Source: Novosphingobium aerophilum
Lineage (GTDB): Bacteria > Pseudomonadota > Alphaproteobacteria > Sphingomonadales > Sphingomonadaceae
DNA length: 58,689 nucleotides
Direction: 5' to 3'
NCBI RefSeq assembly: GCF_014230305.1
Contig: NZ_JACLAU010000022.1
Span: 1-58,689 of the forward strand
The notes beneath the pieces were generated by a model. That model was not told the origin of the DNA, searched no databases, and saw only the letters and a list, made by a program, of their open reading frames with translations. A program made the position numbers and the translations under genes. The first letter of the stretch is position 1. Each line of letters opens with the position of its first letter. Positions 10,300-19,619 of this stretch are shown here, piece by piece.

Positions 10300-10638
10300 A
10301 TGAAATTCATCATCGCCATCATCAAGCCGTTCAAGCTCGACGAGGTGCGTGAAGCCCTCGGCGCCATTGGCGTCGCAGGGATGACCGTGTCCGAGGTCAA
10401 GGGCTTTGGACGCCAGAAGGGCCAGACGGAGATTTACCGCGGCGCCGAATATTCCACGAACATGCTGCCCAAGGTGAAGCTCGAGATTGCCGCCGCCGAC
10501 AGCCTGGCCCCGCAGATCGTCGAAACGATCCAGCAGGTCGCCAGCACCGAAGCGATCGGTGACGGCAAGATCTTCGTGCTCGACCTGGCCGAAGCGGTCC
10601 GCATCCGCACCGGCGAGGCCGGCGACACCGCGCTGTGA
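10300..10638 (+). CDS. glnK: P-II family nitrogen regulatory protein
   Basis: A 112-aa P-II protein that reports nitrogen, carbon and energy status by binding ATP/ADP and 2-oxoglutarate. The T-loop (about residues 37-55, GFGRQKGQTEIYRGAEYSTN) contains Tyr51, the uridylylation site. The C-terminal loop includes RIRTGEAGDTAL. The start at 10300 gives the standard MKFIIAIIKPFKLDEVREAL. It lies 29 bp before amtB under a sigma-54 promoter. The pairing with amtB implies it plugs the ammonium channel when nitrogen is plentiful, which favours glnK over glnB. Confidence 0.95.
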   Translation: MKFIIAIIKPFKLDEVREALGAIGVAGMTVSEVKGFGRQKGQTEIYRGAEYSTNMLPKVKLEIAAADSLAPQIVETIQQVASTEAIGDGKIFVLDLAEAVRIRTGEAGDTAL

Positions 10639-10667
10639 CCGGCGTGTCCGACAGGAGGGAAACCACC

Positions 10668-12164
10668 ATGAACCGCAAGACTGCCAAGATCGGCAAGCTG
10701 TGCGCGGGCCTCGGCGCGATGGGAGCCTCGCTCTTCGCCGCCACCGCCGCATTTGCCCAGGACGCTACCGAAGCCGCGACCGAAGCGGCCACTGCCGCCG
10801 CCCAGGCGGCCACCACTGCCGCGGCCACCACGCTGATCAAGGCCCCCGCGGCCGACCAGCTCGCCGCCATGTCGAACAAGGGCGACACCGCCTGGATGCT
10901 GGTCTCGTCCGCCCTGGTGCTGATGATGAGCATCCCCGGCCTCGCCCTGTTCTATGGCGGCCTGGTGCGCACCAAGAACATGCTGAGCGTCTGCATGCAG
11001 GTGTTCATGATCGTGTCCGTCGCCGGCCTCGTCTGGGCCAGCTGGGGCTACTCGCTGTCGTTCACCGGCGGCTCGCCCTACATCGGCGGCCTGTCGAAGG
11101 CCTTCCTCGCGGGCGTCACCTCGAGCAGCTACGCGGCGACGTTCTCCAACAACGTCTACATCCCCGAGCTGGCCTTCGTGGTCTTCCAGATGACCTTCGC
11201 GATGATCACCCCGGCGTTGATCGTCGGCGCCTTCGCCGAACGCATCAAGTTCACCCCGCTGATCGTGTTCGTGGTGCTGTGGCTCACCGTGGTCTACTTC
11301 CCGATCGCCCACATGGTCTGGTACTGGGCCGGTCCGGACTTCCTGCCGGATGCTCCGACCGACACGGGTCTGCTGTGGGGCATGGGCGCGCTCGACTTCG
11401 CCGGCGGCACCGTGGTGCACATCAACGCCGGGATCGCGGGCCTGGTCGGCTGCCTCATGATCGGCAAGCGCGTCGGCTTCGGCAAGGAAGCCACCCCGCC
11501 GCACTCGCTGACCATGACCATGATCGGCGCCGCCCTGCTGTGGGTGGGCTGGTTCGGCTTCAACGCCGGCTCCAACCTGGAAGCCAATGGCGTGACCGCG
11601 GTGGCCTTCATCAACACCATGGTCGCCACCTGCGCCGCAGCGGTCTCGTGGTCGATCATCGAACAACTGCACCACGGCAAGCCCTCGATGCTGGGCGCCG
11701 CGACGGGTGCCGTGGCCGGTCTGGTCGCGATCACCCCGGCCTCGGGCCTGGCCGCGCCGATGACCTCGATCGTGATGGGCCTGCTCGTCTCGCCGGTCTG
11801 CTACCTGTTCGTCGCCGTGGTGAAGAACAAGCTGAAGTACGACGACACCCTGGACGTGTTCGGCGTCCACTGCGTCGGCGGGATCTTCGGGGCGATCGCC
11901 ACCGGCATCGTCGCCGACCCGGCGCTGGGGGGTCAGGGCTTCTTCGACTACACCCAGTTCCCCGCCGCGACCGGTGTCTATGACATGGGTGCCCAGGTCA
12001 TGACCCAGATCAAGGCCGTCCTCCTGACCATCGTCTGGTCGGGTGTGGGTTCGGCGGTGCTCTACTTCATCGTCGACAAGGTGTTCGGCCTGCGTCCGAC
12101 CGAAGAGGCCGAGCGCGAAGGGCTCGACATCTCCGAGCACGGCGAGCGCGCCTACAACTACTGA
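10668..12164 (+). CDS. amtB: Ammonium transporter
   Basis: A 498-aa inner-membrane ammonium channel. A signal-peptide-like N-terminus (residues 1-30, ending AAFAQ) is followed by an Ala/Thr-rich periplasmic stretch to about residue 65, then eleven membrane segments. Family motifs visible include FYGGLVRTKN, the DFAGGTVVHINAG segment with a pore His, and the C-terminal GVHCVGGIFGAIATG with the second pore His. Length is above the E. coli protein because of the N-terminal extension. An AGGAGGG ribosome site (10653-10659) fixes the start. Co-expressed with glnK from the sigma-54 promoter. Confidence 0.95.
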   Translation: MNRKTAKIGKLCAGLGAMGASLFAATAAFAQDATEAATEAATAAAQAATTAAATTLIKAPAADQLAAMSNKGDTAWMLVSSALVLMMSIPGLALFYGGLVRTKNMLSVCMQVFMIVSVAGLVWASWGYSLSFTGGSPYIGGLSKAFLAGVTSSSYAATFSNNVYIPELAFVVFQMTFAMITPALIVGAFAERIKFTPLIVFVVLWLTVVYFPIAHMVWYWAGPDFLPDAPTDTGLLWGMGALDFAGGTVVHINAGIAGLVGCLMIGKRVGFGKEATPPHSLTMTMIGAALLWVGWFGFNAGSNLEANGVTAVAFINTMVATCAAAVSWSIIEQLHHGKPSMLGAATGAVAGLVAITPASGLAAPMTSIVMGLLVSPVCYLFVAVVKNKLKYDDTLDVFGVHCVGGIFGAIATGIVADPALGGQGFFDYTQFPAATGVYDMGAQVMTQIKAVLLTIVWSGVGSAVLYFIVDKVFGLRPTEEAEREGLDISEHGERAYNY

Positions 12165-12249
12165 TCTGCTGAGCTTGGCGGGGTCGGAGGTTCCTCCTCT
12201 CCTCCCCTTCGACCCCGCCATCCGACGTTCCTCCTGCGAACGCCACCTA

Positions 12250-12283
12250 GGGTCCGGAGCCAGCCGCTCCGGACCCGATTTTC
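12250..12283 (+). terminator. Rho-independent terminator after amtB
   Basis: GGGTCCGGAG (12250-12259) pairs with CTCCGGACCC (12267-12276), followed by GATTTT. A second GC-rich inverted repeat, GGCGGGGTCG (12177-12186) with CGACCCCGCC (12210-12219), lies just upstream. Confidence 0.8.
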
Positions 12284-12320
12284 GTTGATGGGATCGCCGG
12301 CCATCCGCAATGATTGCAGG

Positions 12321-12737
12321 ATGGTGCCGCTTCTCCCCCTGCTGCTGTCCGCCACGGCTCCGGCCACCGAAGACCCGCCGCAAGCCGCGCGGCCCCTGCC
12401 CGGCTATGCCCTGGGTCAGCCCCTGGCCGAATCCCGCCAGGTGGTCCCGCCCGGCGAGACCCGCGGCACATGGGTGCTGCGCTGCGCCGGAGACGTGGGC
12501 GCTCCGGCCGGGCTGGGCGCGGCCCCTTCAGCCGCGACGGAAGCCCTGCACTGCTGGCCGATGCGCATCGGCGCCGATGGAGAGCGCCGCGCCTCGGCCT
12601 GGCACCGGCATGCCGCGGCGATCGAGGATCTGGAGTTCCGCGGGGACCGTCTCGCCCTGATCCGGATCGTGACCCGTGCCGCCGACGGGACGACGCGGGT
12701 CGAGGTGTTCACGACCGGAGCGGGCGCGGCGCGCTAA
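12321..12737 (+). CDS. Hypothetical secreted protein
   Basis: A 138-aa protein of unrecognised family. The start at 12321 gives a short hydrophobic N-terminus (MVPLLPLLLSA) consistent with a signal peptide, so it is probably periplasmic. Two Cys residues (near RCAGD and HCWPM) could form a disulfide. Codon use looks like the neighbours. Its stop codon overlaps that of the convergent hydroxylase gene: TAA at 12735-12737 on this strand and TAG at 12734-12736 on the other. Function unknown. Confidence 0.6.
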   Translation: MVPLLPLLLSATAPATEDPPQAARPLPGYALGQPLAESRQVVPPGETRGTWVLRCAGDVGAPAGLGAAPSAATEALHCWPMRIGADGERRASAWHRHAAAIEDLEFRGDRLALIRIVTRAADGTTRVEVFTTGAGAAR

Positions 12738-13615
12738 GGCCCGGGCTCACGCCACAGGCGCTTGATATCGGCGGACGAGCGGCGGCTGCCGTCATGGCTC
12801 CAGCCCGGCGGCCCGAAGACATAACCCAGCTTGGCCCGCCACGGCGCCCGCCAGACATCGGCGGCGATCGCCAGCCATTCGTGGAAGGCGGCCAGCAGGA
12901 GATTGAAGGTGCCGAGCTGGCGCACGATCCCGAAATGGATCGTCAGATCGTCACGCTCGCGCTGGAACGTGCCGAACAGGCGGTCCCACACGATCAGGAC
13001 CCCGGCGTAGTTGCGATCCAGATAAGGCGCCTCGACCGCATGGTGCACGCGGTGGTGCGAGGGGGTGTTGAACACCGCTTCGAACCAGCGGGGCATCCGT
13101 CCGATCGCCGTGGTGTGGATCCAGAACTGGTAGATCAGGTTGAGCGCGCCGCAGGTGATCAGCATCGCCGGCGGGAAGCCTAGCAGCACGATCGGCAGGC
13201 GGAAGGCGAACGAGGCGGACAGGAACCCGGTCCATGGCTGGCGCAGCGCGGTCGACAGGTTGTAGTGCTGGCTGGAGTGGTGGTTGACATGGGCAGCCCA
13301 GAACCACCGCACCCGGTGCGCGGCCCGGTGCCACAGGTAATAGGCCAGGTCATCCAGCAGGAAGCAGGCCAGCCAGGTCCACCAGACCCAGCCGAGCGTC
13401 GCGAACCGGAACCCGTAAAGCCAGGTGCCAAGGTCCAGCACGATCCCGGCAGTAAGCAATCCGGCGACCACGCTGCCCAGTCCGAGCATCAGCGAGACAA
13501 AGGTATCGCGCGGCTCGTAAGCCAGCGGATCGCGCCGCCGCGCCCAGGCCATCTCCAGCGCGATCAGCAGGACGAAGCCTGGAATGGCGAAGGGAATGGG
13601 ATCGAAACCGGTCAT
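12734..13615 (-). CDS. Sterol desaturase / fatty acid hydroxylase family protein
   Basis: A 293-aa integral membrane di-iron oxygenase. Four or more hydrophobic segments surround the histidine boxes: HRAAH near residue 98, HVNHHS near 110, and HHRVHHA near 190. This is the pattern of the fatty acid hydroxylase superfamily, which hydroxylates or desaturates lipids, sterols or carotenoids with O2. The substrate is unknown; a sphingolipid or hydroxy fatty acid role is possible in this organism but not shown. It overlaps the upstream membrane protein gene by 4 nt (ATGA), so the two are coupled. Confidence 0.85.
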   Translation of the reverse strand: MTGFDPIPFAIPGFVLLIALEMAWARRRDPLAYEPRDTFVSLMLGLGSVVAGLLTAGIVLDLGTWLYGFRFATLGWVWWTWLACFLLDDLAYYLWHRAAHRVRWFWAAHVNHHSSQHYNLSTALRQPWTGFLSASFAFRLPIVLLGFPPAMLITCGALNLIYQFWIHTTAIGRMPRWFEAVFNTPSHHRVHHAVEAPYLDRNYAGVLIVWDRLFGTFQRERDDLTIHFGIVRQLGTFNLLLAAFHEWLAIAADVWRAPWRAKLGYVFGPPGWSHDGSRRSSADIKRLWREPGP

Positions 13616-14058
13616 GCCAGGCCCTCGTTGCGGGCCCCGGCGTGATCGCCCAGCCGTCGCAGACTGGCCGCCCAGTGTTGCGCCTCGGCGCCCAGATCGA
13701 GCGTGATCGGCTCGAAGCCCGGCTCGGGCAGGGCGAAGCGGAGGAACTGGCGTTCCAGTTGGATGCCCTGGTGGCTGGTCAGCAGGCGGGCGACGAACCG
13801 GGCCCCGTGGCGCCGCAGCAGGATGACCTGCCCCCCGTCATCGGCCAGCAGGGCCCCCAGGCCCGCCCGGTCCAGGCTGATCGCGGTCGGCCGGAAGGCG
13901 CAGTCCGCGGCCTGGGCCAGGGCCCGCGCCTCGTTGGGATCGCGCAACCGCACGTCGGCCCCAAGGCCCAGGCTCCGCGCCAGCAGGCTGAGCGCGACGA
14001 TCGCGACCAGCGAGCCGAGCGGGACCAGCACGGCAAGAACGAGCGGGCCTGGCACCAT
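13612..14058 (-). CDS. Hypothetical protein with one membrane segment
   Basis: A 148-aa protein of unrecognised family. Residues 5-27 form a single hydrophobic segment; the rest is soluble and mixed alpha/beta in character. It lies between the DUF442 phosphatase-like gene and the hydroxylase gene, overlapping the latter by 4 nt, so translation is coupled and a shared role with the hydroxylase is plausible. No catalytic motif was seen. Confidence 0.65.
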   Translation of the reverse strand: MVPGPLVLAVLVPLGSLVAIVALSLLARSLGLGADVRLRDPNEARALAQAADCAFRPTAISLDRAGLGALLADDGGQVILLRRHGARFVARLLTSHQGIQLERQFLRFALPEPGFEPITLDLGAEAQHWAASLRRLGDHAGARNEGLA

Positions 14059-14070
14059 GGGCTGGACGGA

Positions 14071-14514
14071 TCAGGCCGAGCGCGCGGCAAGCATGTCGAG
14101 CAGGCTGCGGATCGGGCCAAGATCATAGCCCGCGCGGGCGGCCGCCATGGCGAGGTCGTCGGGGCTATCGCCCTGCGCGGCGCGGGCCAGGGCCCACAGC
14201 AGGGTCGACCGCGTGCCCGACCGGCAATAGGCCAGCACCGGCCCGGGCGCGCCGTCGAGCGCGGCCGCCATGGCCTGGACCTGAGGCTCGCTGAAGCCCG
14301 CATGGGTCACCGGGATCGCCACGTAGTCGATCCCGGCGGCGTGCGCGGCGGCCGCGATGTCGGGGCCGGCGATCTGGTCCGGGCTCTCGCCCTCCGGGCG
14401 GTTGTTTATGATCAGCGCGATGCCCAGGTCCTTCGCCGCGGCGACATCGGCCAGGTCGATCTGGGGGCTGGCGTAGATGCCTTCGCCAAGGGCGCGGAAG
14501 TCGGATCCGGTCAT
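14071..14514 (-). CDS. TIGR01244-type (DUF442) phosphatase / sulfur transferase family protein
   Basis: A 147-aa protein with a tyrosine-phosphatase-like fold. The P-loop CRSGTRS (near residue 115) matches CX5R, and the N-terminal half holds LIINNRPEGE, typical of the DUF442 family. Related domains occur fused to persulfide dioxygenase-type hydrolases, so a sulfur-transfer role is a known alternative to phosphatase. No partner gene for sulfide oxidation is nearby. It lies in a minus-strand run with TerC upstream and a membrane protein downstream. Confidence 0.82.
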   Translation of the reverse strand: MTGSDFRALGEGIYASPQIDLADVAAAKDLGIALIINNRPEGESPDQIAGPDIAAAAHAAGIDYVAIPVTHAGFSEPQVQAMAAALDGAPGPVLAYCRSGTRSTLLWALARAAQGDSPDDLAMAAARAGYDLGPIRSLLDMLAARSA

Positions 14515-14524
14515 CGGGCAGTTC

Positions 14525-15325
14525 TCACGATTGGGCCGCCCGTTCGCGCGCCTTCGCGCGGCGGTTGCGGCTGATGATGTTCAGCGTCTCGACCCCGGCC
14601 GAGAAGCCCATGGCCGCATAGACATAGCCCTTCGGGATATGCACCCCGAAGCCGTCGGCGATCAGGACCAGCCCGATCATCACCAGGAAGGCCAGGGCCA
14701 GCATCACAAGGGTGGGGTTGCGCTCGATGAAGCGCGACAGCGGATCGGCGGCGACCATCATCAGACCCACCGTGATCACCACGGCAGTGATCATGATCGG
14801 GACCTCGTCGGTCATCCCGACCGCGGTCAGGATCGAATCGATCGAGAACACCAGGTCGAGCGCGATGATCTGGGCAATCGCGGCGCCGAAGGCGATCTGG
14901 GCGACACCCTTGTCATGGTCGAGCAGCTCGCCGCTGGTCGGCTCCGAGTCGATGTTGTGGTGAATCTCCTTGGTCGCCTTCCACAGCAGGAACAGTCCAC
15001 CGGCAATCAGGATCAGGTCACGCCCGGAGAAGGCGGTCTCGAAGGTGGGTTCGCCGTAAGGACCCGGTGCGCCGCTGAAGCCGAGGTCGAAGAGCGGGGC
15101 CTGCAGGGTCACGATCCAGCCGATCAGGGTGAGCAGGCCAATCCGCATGACCAGCGCCAGGGCCAGCCCGAGGCGCCGCGCCTTGTTCTGCTGTTCCGGC
15201 GGCAACTTGTTGGAAAGGATGGCGATGAACACCAGATTGTCGATGCCGAGAACGATCTCGAGAGTGACCAGTGTGACCAGCGCGGCCCAGGCAGAAGGAT
15301 CGGCAATAAGCGACATGATGGTCAT
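14525..15325 (-). CDS. TerC family integral membrane protein
   Basis: A 266-aa polytopic membrane protein. The N-terminus has the family signature [20 protein letters not shown] (conserved acidic residues in the membrane), and a second acidic motif, [20 protein letters not shown], follows past the middle; the acidic loop in between ends near [12 protein letters not shown]. TerC proteins are linked to metal (manganese) export and tellurite resistance. The start at 15325 was preferred over an upstream one because MTIMSLI begins the family-like region and a GGGG ribosome site precedes it. MSLI at 15316 is possible. Confidence 0.9.
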   Translation of the reverse strand: MTIMSLIADPSAWAALVTLVTLEIVLGIDNLVFIAILSNKLPPEQQNKARRLGLALALVMRIGLLTLIGWIVTLQAPLFDLGFSGAPGPYGEPTFETAFSGRDLILIAGGLFLLWKATKEIHHNIDSEPTSGELLDHDKGVAQIAFGAAIAQIIALDLVFSIDSILTAVGMTDEVPIMITAVVITVGLMMVAADPLSRFIERNPTLVMLALAFLVMIGLVLIADGFGVHIPKGYVYAAMGFSAGVETLNIISRNRRAKARERAAQS

Positions 15326-15561
15326 GCCCCGGCTTTTGCCAAGGTCATGCCGGCGTGACAAGCAGAAGCCCCGCACCGCGCCGGAGACGATTGTTTCGGT
15401 GAGTCCGATTCCATTCGCCCTTGTGGATATTTTCGGCTATGCCCGAAGATGCAGAGGAGAGGGTTGCGGCCAGCCGCAATCGCTGGCCCTGTTGCCTGGC
15501 GGGTTTCGTCCGCGCCGTCCGGGCATCGTGATTGGGGCGAAGCGAAGGTAAGTTCGGGTTT

Positions 15562-16338
15562 ATGGGTTTCGATAGAGGACGTCGCGGCAGGGGCCGCGAC
15601 AAGCGGGACGGTTTCGGGGAAGAAGGCTTCGACCCCTTCTACGGCGGCGGTGATCGTGGCGGTTTCGGCGGCGGTGATCGCTTCGGTGGCGACCGCGGCG
15701 GATATGGCGGCGGCGGCGGCCGTGGCGGCTTCGGCGGTGGTGATCGCGGCGGCTTCGGCGGCGGTGGCGGCGGCCGCGGGTTTGGCGGCGGTGGCGGCGG
15801 CGGTGGTCGCGGCGGCTTCGGCGGCGGCGATCGCGGCGGAATGCCGGCCCAGGTCGTTGGCCAGGGCAAGGGCGTCGTCAAGTTCTTCAACGGCCAGAAG
15901 GGCTTCGGCTTCATCCAGCGCGAAGACGGCGGCGAGGACGTGTTCGTCCACATCAGCGCGGTCGAGCGGGCCGGCCTCGAAGGCCTGGCCGAGGGTCAGG
16001 GCCTGGAGTTCTCGCTGGTCGATCGCGGCGGCAAGATTTCGGCGGCCGATCTGGTCGTGGTGGGTGACGTGATCCCGGTCGCCAAGCGCGAACCGGCTGC
16101 GCCGCAGCGCCAGCTGACCGGCGAAAAGGCCACCGGCACGGTCAAGTTCTTCAACTCGATGAAGGGCTTCGGCTTCATCACCCGTGACGACGGGCAGCCC
16201 GATGCCTTCGTTCACATCAGTGCGGTGGAGCGCTCGGGCATGCAGGGCCTGAACGAGGGCGACCGACTGGAGTTCGACATCGAAGTCGATCGACGAGGCA
16301 AGTACTCGGCGGTCAACCTCGTGCCGCGTCAGGGTTGA
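15562..16338 (+). CDS. Cold-shock protein with RGG/glycine-rich N-terminus and two CSDs
   Basis: A 258-aa protein. Residues 1-95 are dominated by Gly, Arg, Phe and Asp in GGDRGGFGGG-like repeats, a predicted disordered RNA-binding tract. Two cold-shock domains follow: about 105-170 (GVVKFFNGQKGFGFIQ, VFVHISAVE) and about 190-255 (GTVKFFNSMKGFGFIT, AFVHISAVE). Each has the RNP1-like KGFGFI and RNP2-like VHIS motifs, so single-stranded RNA/DNA binding is expected. A GR-rich region N-terminal to tandem CSDs is unusual for bacteria. Start chosen at MGFDRGRRG; an upstream in-frame start at 15532 is less likely. Confidence 0.88.
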   Translation: MGFDRGRRGRGRDKRDGFGEEGFDPFYGGGDRGGFGGGDRFGGDRGGYGGGGGRGGFGGGDRGGFGGGGGGRGFGGGGGGGGRGGFGGGDRGGMPAQVVGQGKGVVKFFNGQKGFGFIQREDGGEDVFVHISAVERAGLEGLAEGQGLEFSLVDRGGKISAADLVVVGDVIPVAKREPAAPQRQLTGEKATGTVKFFNSMKGFGFITRDDGQPDAFVHISAVERSGMQGLNEGDRLEFDIEVDRRGKYSAVNLVPRQG

Positions 16339-16399
16339 CCCAGCCCGCACGCCCTTCGGACATTTGACCGAAGGCACGCGACAACATAACGCGCGCAAG

Positions 16400-16426
16400 T
16401 GGCGGCCCTACCCGGGGCCGCCATTT
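16400..16426 (+). terminator. Terminator-like hairpin after the cold-shock gene
   Basis: TGGCGGCCC (16400-16408) pairs with GGGCCGCCA (16415-16423), followed by TTT. A second hairpin, CCTTCGG/CCGAAGG, is at 16353-16374. Confidence 0.6.
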
Positions 16427-16507
16427 GTCGTTTGCGTCTTTCCCGTCTTTCGATTCGCCAGGCAGGCACGCGCCACAGGCCTGGCCCGCATGCAAAGGAC
16501 CCGTTCG

Positions 16508-17698
16508 ATGTCGATCTCTCCGCTGATGCCCGTGTACCCCCGGTGCGGCTTCCGGCCGGTTCGTGGCGACCACTGTCACCTGATCGGCGAGGACGGCCGC
16601 CGCTACCTGGACTTCGCCGCGGGCATCGCCGTAAACATCCTGGGCCATTCGCATCCGGGGCTGATCGGCGCGATCCAGCGGCAGGCCGAAACGCTGATGC
16701 ACGTCTCCAACCTCTACGGCAGCCCGCAGGGCGAGCATCTGGCGCAGCGGCTGGTCGACCTGACCTTTGCCGACACGGTGTTCTTCACCAATTCGGGGGC
16801 CGAGGCGGTGGAATGCGCGATCAAGACCGCGCGGGCCTATCACCAGCACGTCGGCAACGATCACAAGTTCGAACTGATCACCTTCAACAACGCCTTCCAC
16901 GGCCGCACGCTCGCCACGATCAGCGCGTCGAGCCAGGAGAAGATGCACAAGGGCTTCCTCCCCCTGCTGCCCGGCTTCAAGTATGCTCCGTTTGACGATC
17001 TGGAAGCGGCCAGGGCGCTGATCGGGCCCAACACCGCCGGCTTCCTCGTGGAACCGGTCCAGGGCGAAGGCGGCATCCGCCCGGCCAGCGACGCCTTCAT
17101 GCAGGGCCTGCGCGCGCTGTGCGACGAGCATGACCTGCTGCTCGTGCTCGACGAAGTGCAATGCGGGGTGTGCCGCACCGGCAGCTTCTATGCCTATGAA
17201 CAGTACGGCATCACGCCCGACGTGCTGGCCACGGCCAAGGGGATCGGCGGCGGCTTTCCGCTCGGCGCCTGCCTGGCGACCGAGAAGGCCGCGCGCGGCA
17301 TGGTCGCAGGGACTCACGGATCGACCTATGGCGGCAATCCGCTGGCCATGGCGGCGGGCGAGGCTGTGCTTGATGCCGCGGCCAACCCCGCATTCCTCGA
17401 GCACGTTCGCACCATGGGGGAACGGTTGCGAGCGCGGCTGGAGCAGTTCATCGGCAATTATCCGGAGCTGTTCGAGCTGGTCCGCGGACGCGGCCTGATG
17501 CTGGGCGTGAAGATGAAGGGCGAACCCCGCCCCTTCGTCGCCCATCTGCGTGACAATCATCAGCTTTTGACCGTGGCCGCCGGGGACAACACCCTGCGGC
17601 TGGTGCCGCCGCTGGTGATCGACGAAAGCCACATCGACGAGTTCATGGACAAGCTCTCGGCCGCGGCGGCGAGCTACCAGGTGGAGCAACCGGCATGA
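16508..17698 (+). CDS. argD: Acetylornithine aminotransferase family protein
   Basis: A 396-aa PLP-dependent class III aminotransferase, fourth step of ornithine/arginine synthesis and also able in many bacteria to act on succinyldiaminopimelate. Motifs: [14 protein letters not shown] (cofactor phosphate), [19 protein letters not shown] (PLP ring Asp), and [14 protein letters not shown] with the Schiff-base Lys near residue 245. The start at 16508 follows AAAGGAC; 48 codons upstream in the same frame have no family similarity. It overlaps argF by 4 nt (ATGA), giving an argD-argF-hslO operon. Confidence 0.94.
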   Translation: MSISPLMPVYPRCGFRPVRGDHCHLIGEDGRRYLDFAAGIAVNILGHSHPGLIGAIQRQAETLMHVSNLYGSPQGEHLAQRLVDLTFADTVFFTNSGAEAVECAIKTARAYHQHVGNDHKFELITFNNAFHGRTLATISASSQEKMHKGFLPLLPGFKYAPFDDLEAARALIGPNTAGFLVEPVQGEGGIRPASDAFMQGLRALCDEHDLLLVLDEVQCGVCRTGSFYAYEQYGITPDVLATAKGIGGGFPLGACLATEKAARGMVAGTHGSTYGGNPLAMAAGEAVLDAAANPAFLEHVRTMGERLRARLEQFIGNYPELFELVRGRGLMLGVKMKGEPRPFVAHLRDNHQLLTVAAGDNTLRLVPPLVIDESHIDEFMDKLSAAAASYQVEQPA

Positions 17699-18624
17699 CG
17701 GTCCGGCACTTCCTCAACCTGACCGACGCCGGTGGCGACGCCGTCGCCGCGATGCTGAACGACGCGCTCGATCGCAAGGCCGCCCGGGCGGCCTGGCCCA
17801 AGGGCTGCAGCGATGCCGACGCCCCCCTGGCGGGGCGGGTGCTGGCCATGATCTTCGAGAAGAACTCGACCCGCACCCGCGTTTCCTTCGACATGGCGAT
17901 GCGCCAGCTGGGCGGCACGGCCATCGTGATGGACGCCGGCGGGATGCAACTGGGGCGGGGCGAATCGATCGCCGATACGGCCCGGGTGCTCAGCCGGATG
18001 GTCGATGCCGTCATGATCCGGACCGACGACCATGCCAAGATCGAGGAACTGGCGGCCCAGGCCTCCGTTCCGGTGATCAATGGCCTCACCGACCTGTCCC
18101 ATCCGTGCCAGATCATGGCCGATCTGCTGACCGTGATCGAACACGGCAAGGCGCTGCCCGGGCTTGAAGTCGCCTGGGTGGGCGACGGCAACAACGTGCT
18201 GCATTCGATCATCGAGGCCGCCGGCCTGATGAAGTTCAACGTCCGGGTGGGCGTGCCGGAAGGCTACGATCCCGATCCGCGGTTCGCCGCCGCGGCGGCA
18301 ACGGCCGGGGCCCGGGTGACCACCCATCGCGACGCTGCGGAGGCCGTTTCGGGGGCCGACGTGGTGGTCACCGACACATGGATTTCGATGGGCCAGGCCC
18401 ATGCCGAGGCCAAGCTGGCCGCCATGACGCCGTTTCAGGTCAACCCGGCCTTGATGGCGCGGGCCAAGGCCGATGCCCTGTTCCTGCATTGCCTGCCCGC
18501 GCACCGCGGCGAAGAGGTGACCGATGCGGTCATCGACGGGCCGCAGTCCGTGGTCTGGGACGAGGCGGAGAACCGCGTCCATGCCCAGAAGAGCGTGCTG
18601 CGCTGGGTCTTTGGCCAACTGTGA
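17695..18624 (+). CDS. argF: Ornithine carbamoyltransferase
   Basis: A 309-aa enzyme making citrulline from ornithine and carbamoyl phosphate. Carbamoyl-phosphate motif [12 protein letters not shown] near residue 57, HPCQIMADL near 138, and the ornithine-site [11 protein letters not shown] near 265 are all present. Translation is coupled to argD upstream (ATGA overlap) and to hslO downstream (GTGA overlap), matching the argD-argF-hslO order found in alphaproteobacteria. Cytosolic trimer expected. Confidence 0.96.
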   Translation: MTVRHFLNLTDAGGDAVAAMLNDALDRKAARAAWPKGCSDADAPLAGRVLAMIFEKNSTRTRVSFDMAMRQLGGTAIVMDAGGMQLGRGESIADTARVLSRMVDAVMIRTDDHAKIEELAAQASVPVINGLTDLSHPCQIMADLLTVIEHGKALPGLEVAWVGDGNNVLHSIIEAAGLMKFNVRVGVPEGYDPDPRFAAAAATAGARVTTHRDAAEAVSGADVVVTDTWISMGQAHAEAKLAAMTPFQVNPALMARAKADALFLHCLPAHRGEEVTDAVIDGPQSVVWDEAENRVHAQKSVLRWVFGQL

Positions 18625-19535
18625 GCGACATGATGCCAGCCAGCCCGGAGAGTGCCGAGACCGGCCACGATCAGGTCCTCGGCTTCACGGTTCCGGGCCG
18701 CAATGCCCGGGGCCGGGTGGTGCGGATGGGCCCCGTGCTCGAACGCATTCTCGGCGCCCACGCCTATCCCGCGGCCATCCGCCACCTGCTGGCCGAAGCG
18801 CTGGTGCTCACCGTGCTGATGGGCTCGCTGCTCAAGGACGAGGAGAGCCAACTGACGGTCCAGGCCCAGACCGAGGGCGGGATCGTCGACTTGCTGGTGT
18901 GCGACTATCGTGCAGGTGAAGTGCGCGGCTATGTCCGCCACGACGCCGAGCGGTTGAGCGCCCTGGGAGCAAACCCGTCGCTTTATGCCCTGTTCGGCAA
19001 GGGCTACCTGGCGATCACCTTCGATCTGGCGGCGACCGGCCAACGGTACCAGGGCATCGTTCCGCTGGAGGGAGATTCGCTGGCGGCGGCCTGTGAAAGC
19101 TACTTCGCGCAGTCCGAGCAGGTTCCCACCCTGATCCGCGTCGGAATCCGGTCGACCGCGCAGGCCTCGGTGGCCGGCGGCCTGCTGGTCCAGCACCTTC
19201 CCGATGGCGAGGAGGGCCGCGAACGTCTGCACGTGCGGATGGATCATCCGGACTGGGAGCATGTCGCCGTCATCGCGGGTTCGCTGCGCCACGACGAGCT
19301 GGTCGATTCCGACCTGTCGCTGGAGGCGGTGCTCTGGCGCCTGTTCCACGATGAGCGCGAGGTGCGGATCGATCCCGGCGCCGTGCTGGAACGCGGCTGC
19401 CGCTGCTCGGTCGACTATTACCAGGGTGTCCTGTCGCGCTTCGCCGCCGCCGATCTGGACGAGATGCGCGACGAGACCGGCACGATCAGCGTGGACTGCG
19501 CATTCTGCTCGAAGGTCTTCGCAATTCCGGTTTAA
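18621..19535 (+). CDS. hslO: Redox-regulated chaperone Hsp33
   Basis: A 304-aa Hsp33. The zinc-binding redox switch is at the C-terminus: [10 protein letters not shown] and [10 protein letters not shown], giving the CXC...CXXC Cys set. Oxidation of these Cys activates holdase function, which protects proteins under oxidative heat stress. The GTG at 18621 overlaps the argF stop (GTGA) and was chosen; ATG at 18630 is an alternative. Co-transcribed with argD-argF. Confidence 0.94.
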   Translation: MSDMMPASPESAETGHDQVLGFTVPGRNARGRVVRMGPVLERILGAHAYPAAIRHLLAEALVLTVLMGSLLKDEESQLTVQAQTEGGIVDLLVCDYRAGEVRGYVRHDAERLSALGANPSLYALFGKGYLAITFDLAATGQRYQGIVPLEGDSLAAACESYFAQSEQVPTLIRVGIRSTAQASVAGGLLVQHLPDGEEGRERLHVRMDHPDWEHVAVIAGSLRHDELVDSDLSLEAVLWRLFHDEREVRIDPGAVLERGCRCSVDYYQGVLSRFAAADLDEMRDETGTISVDCAFCSKVFAIPV

Positions 19536-19619
19536 CGCTTCACGGCTATCATCACACGGTTGGTCGCAGGGCCGTGCGCTCCTATATGGGGTGCGGTGGG
19601 TCGGAGCGGGAGCCGCGCG

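Noticed and set aside
10434..12383. Open frame of 649 codons opposite amtB
   Set aside because: His/Gly/Asp-rich antisense translation with no family match.
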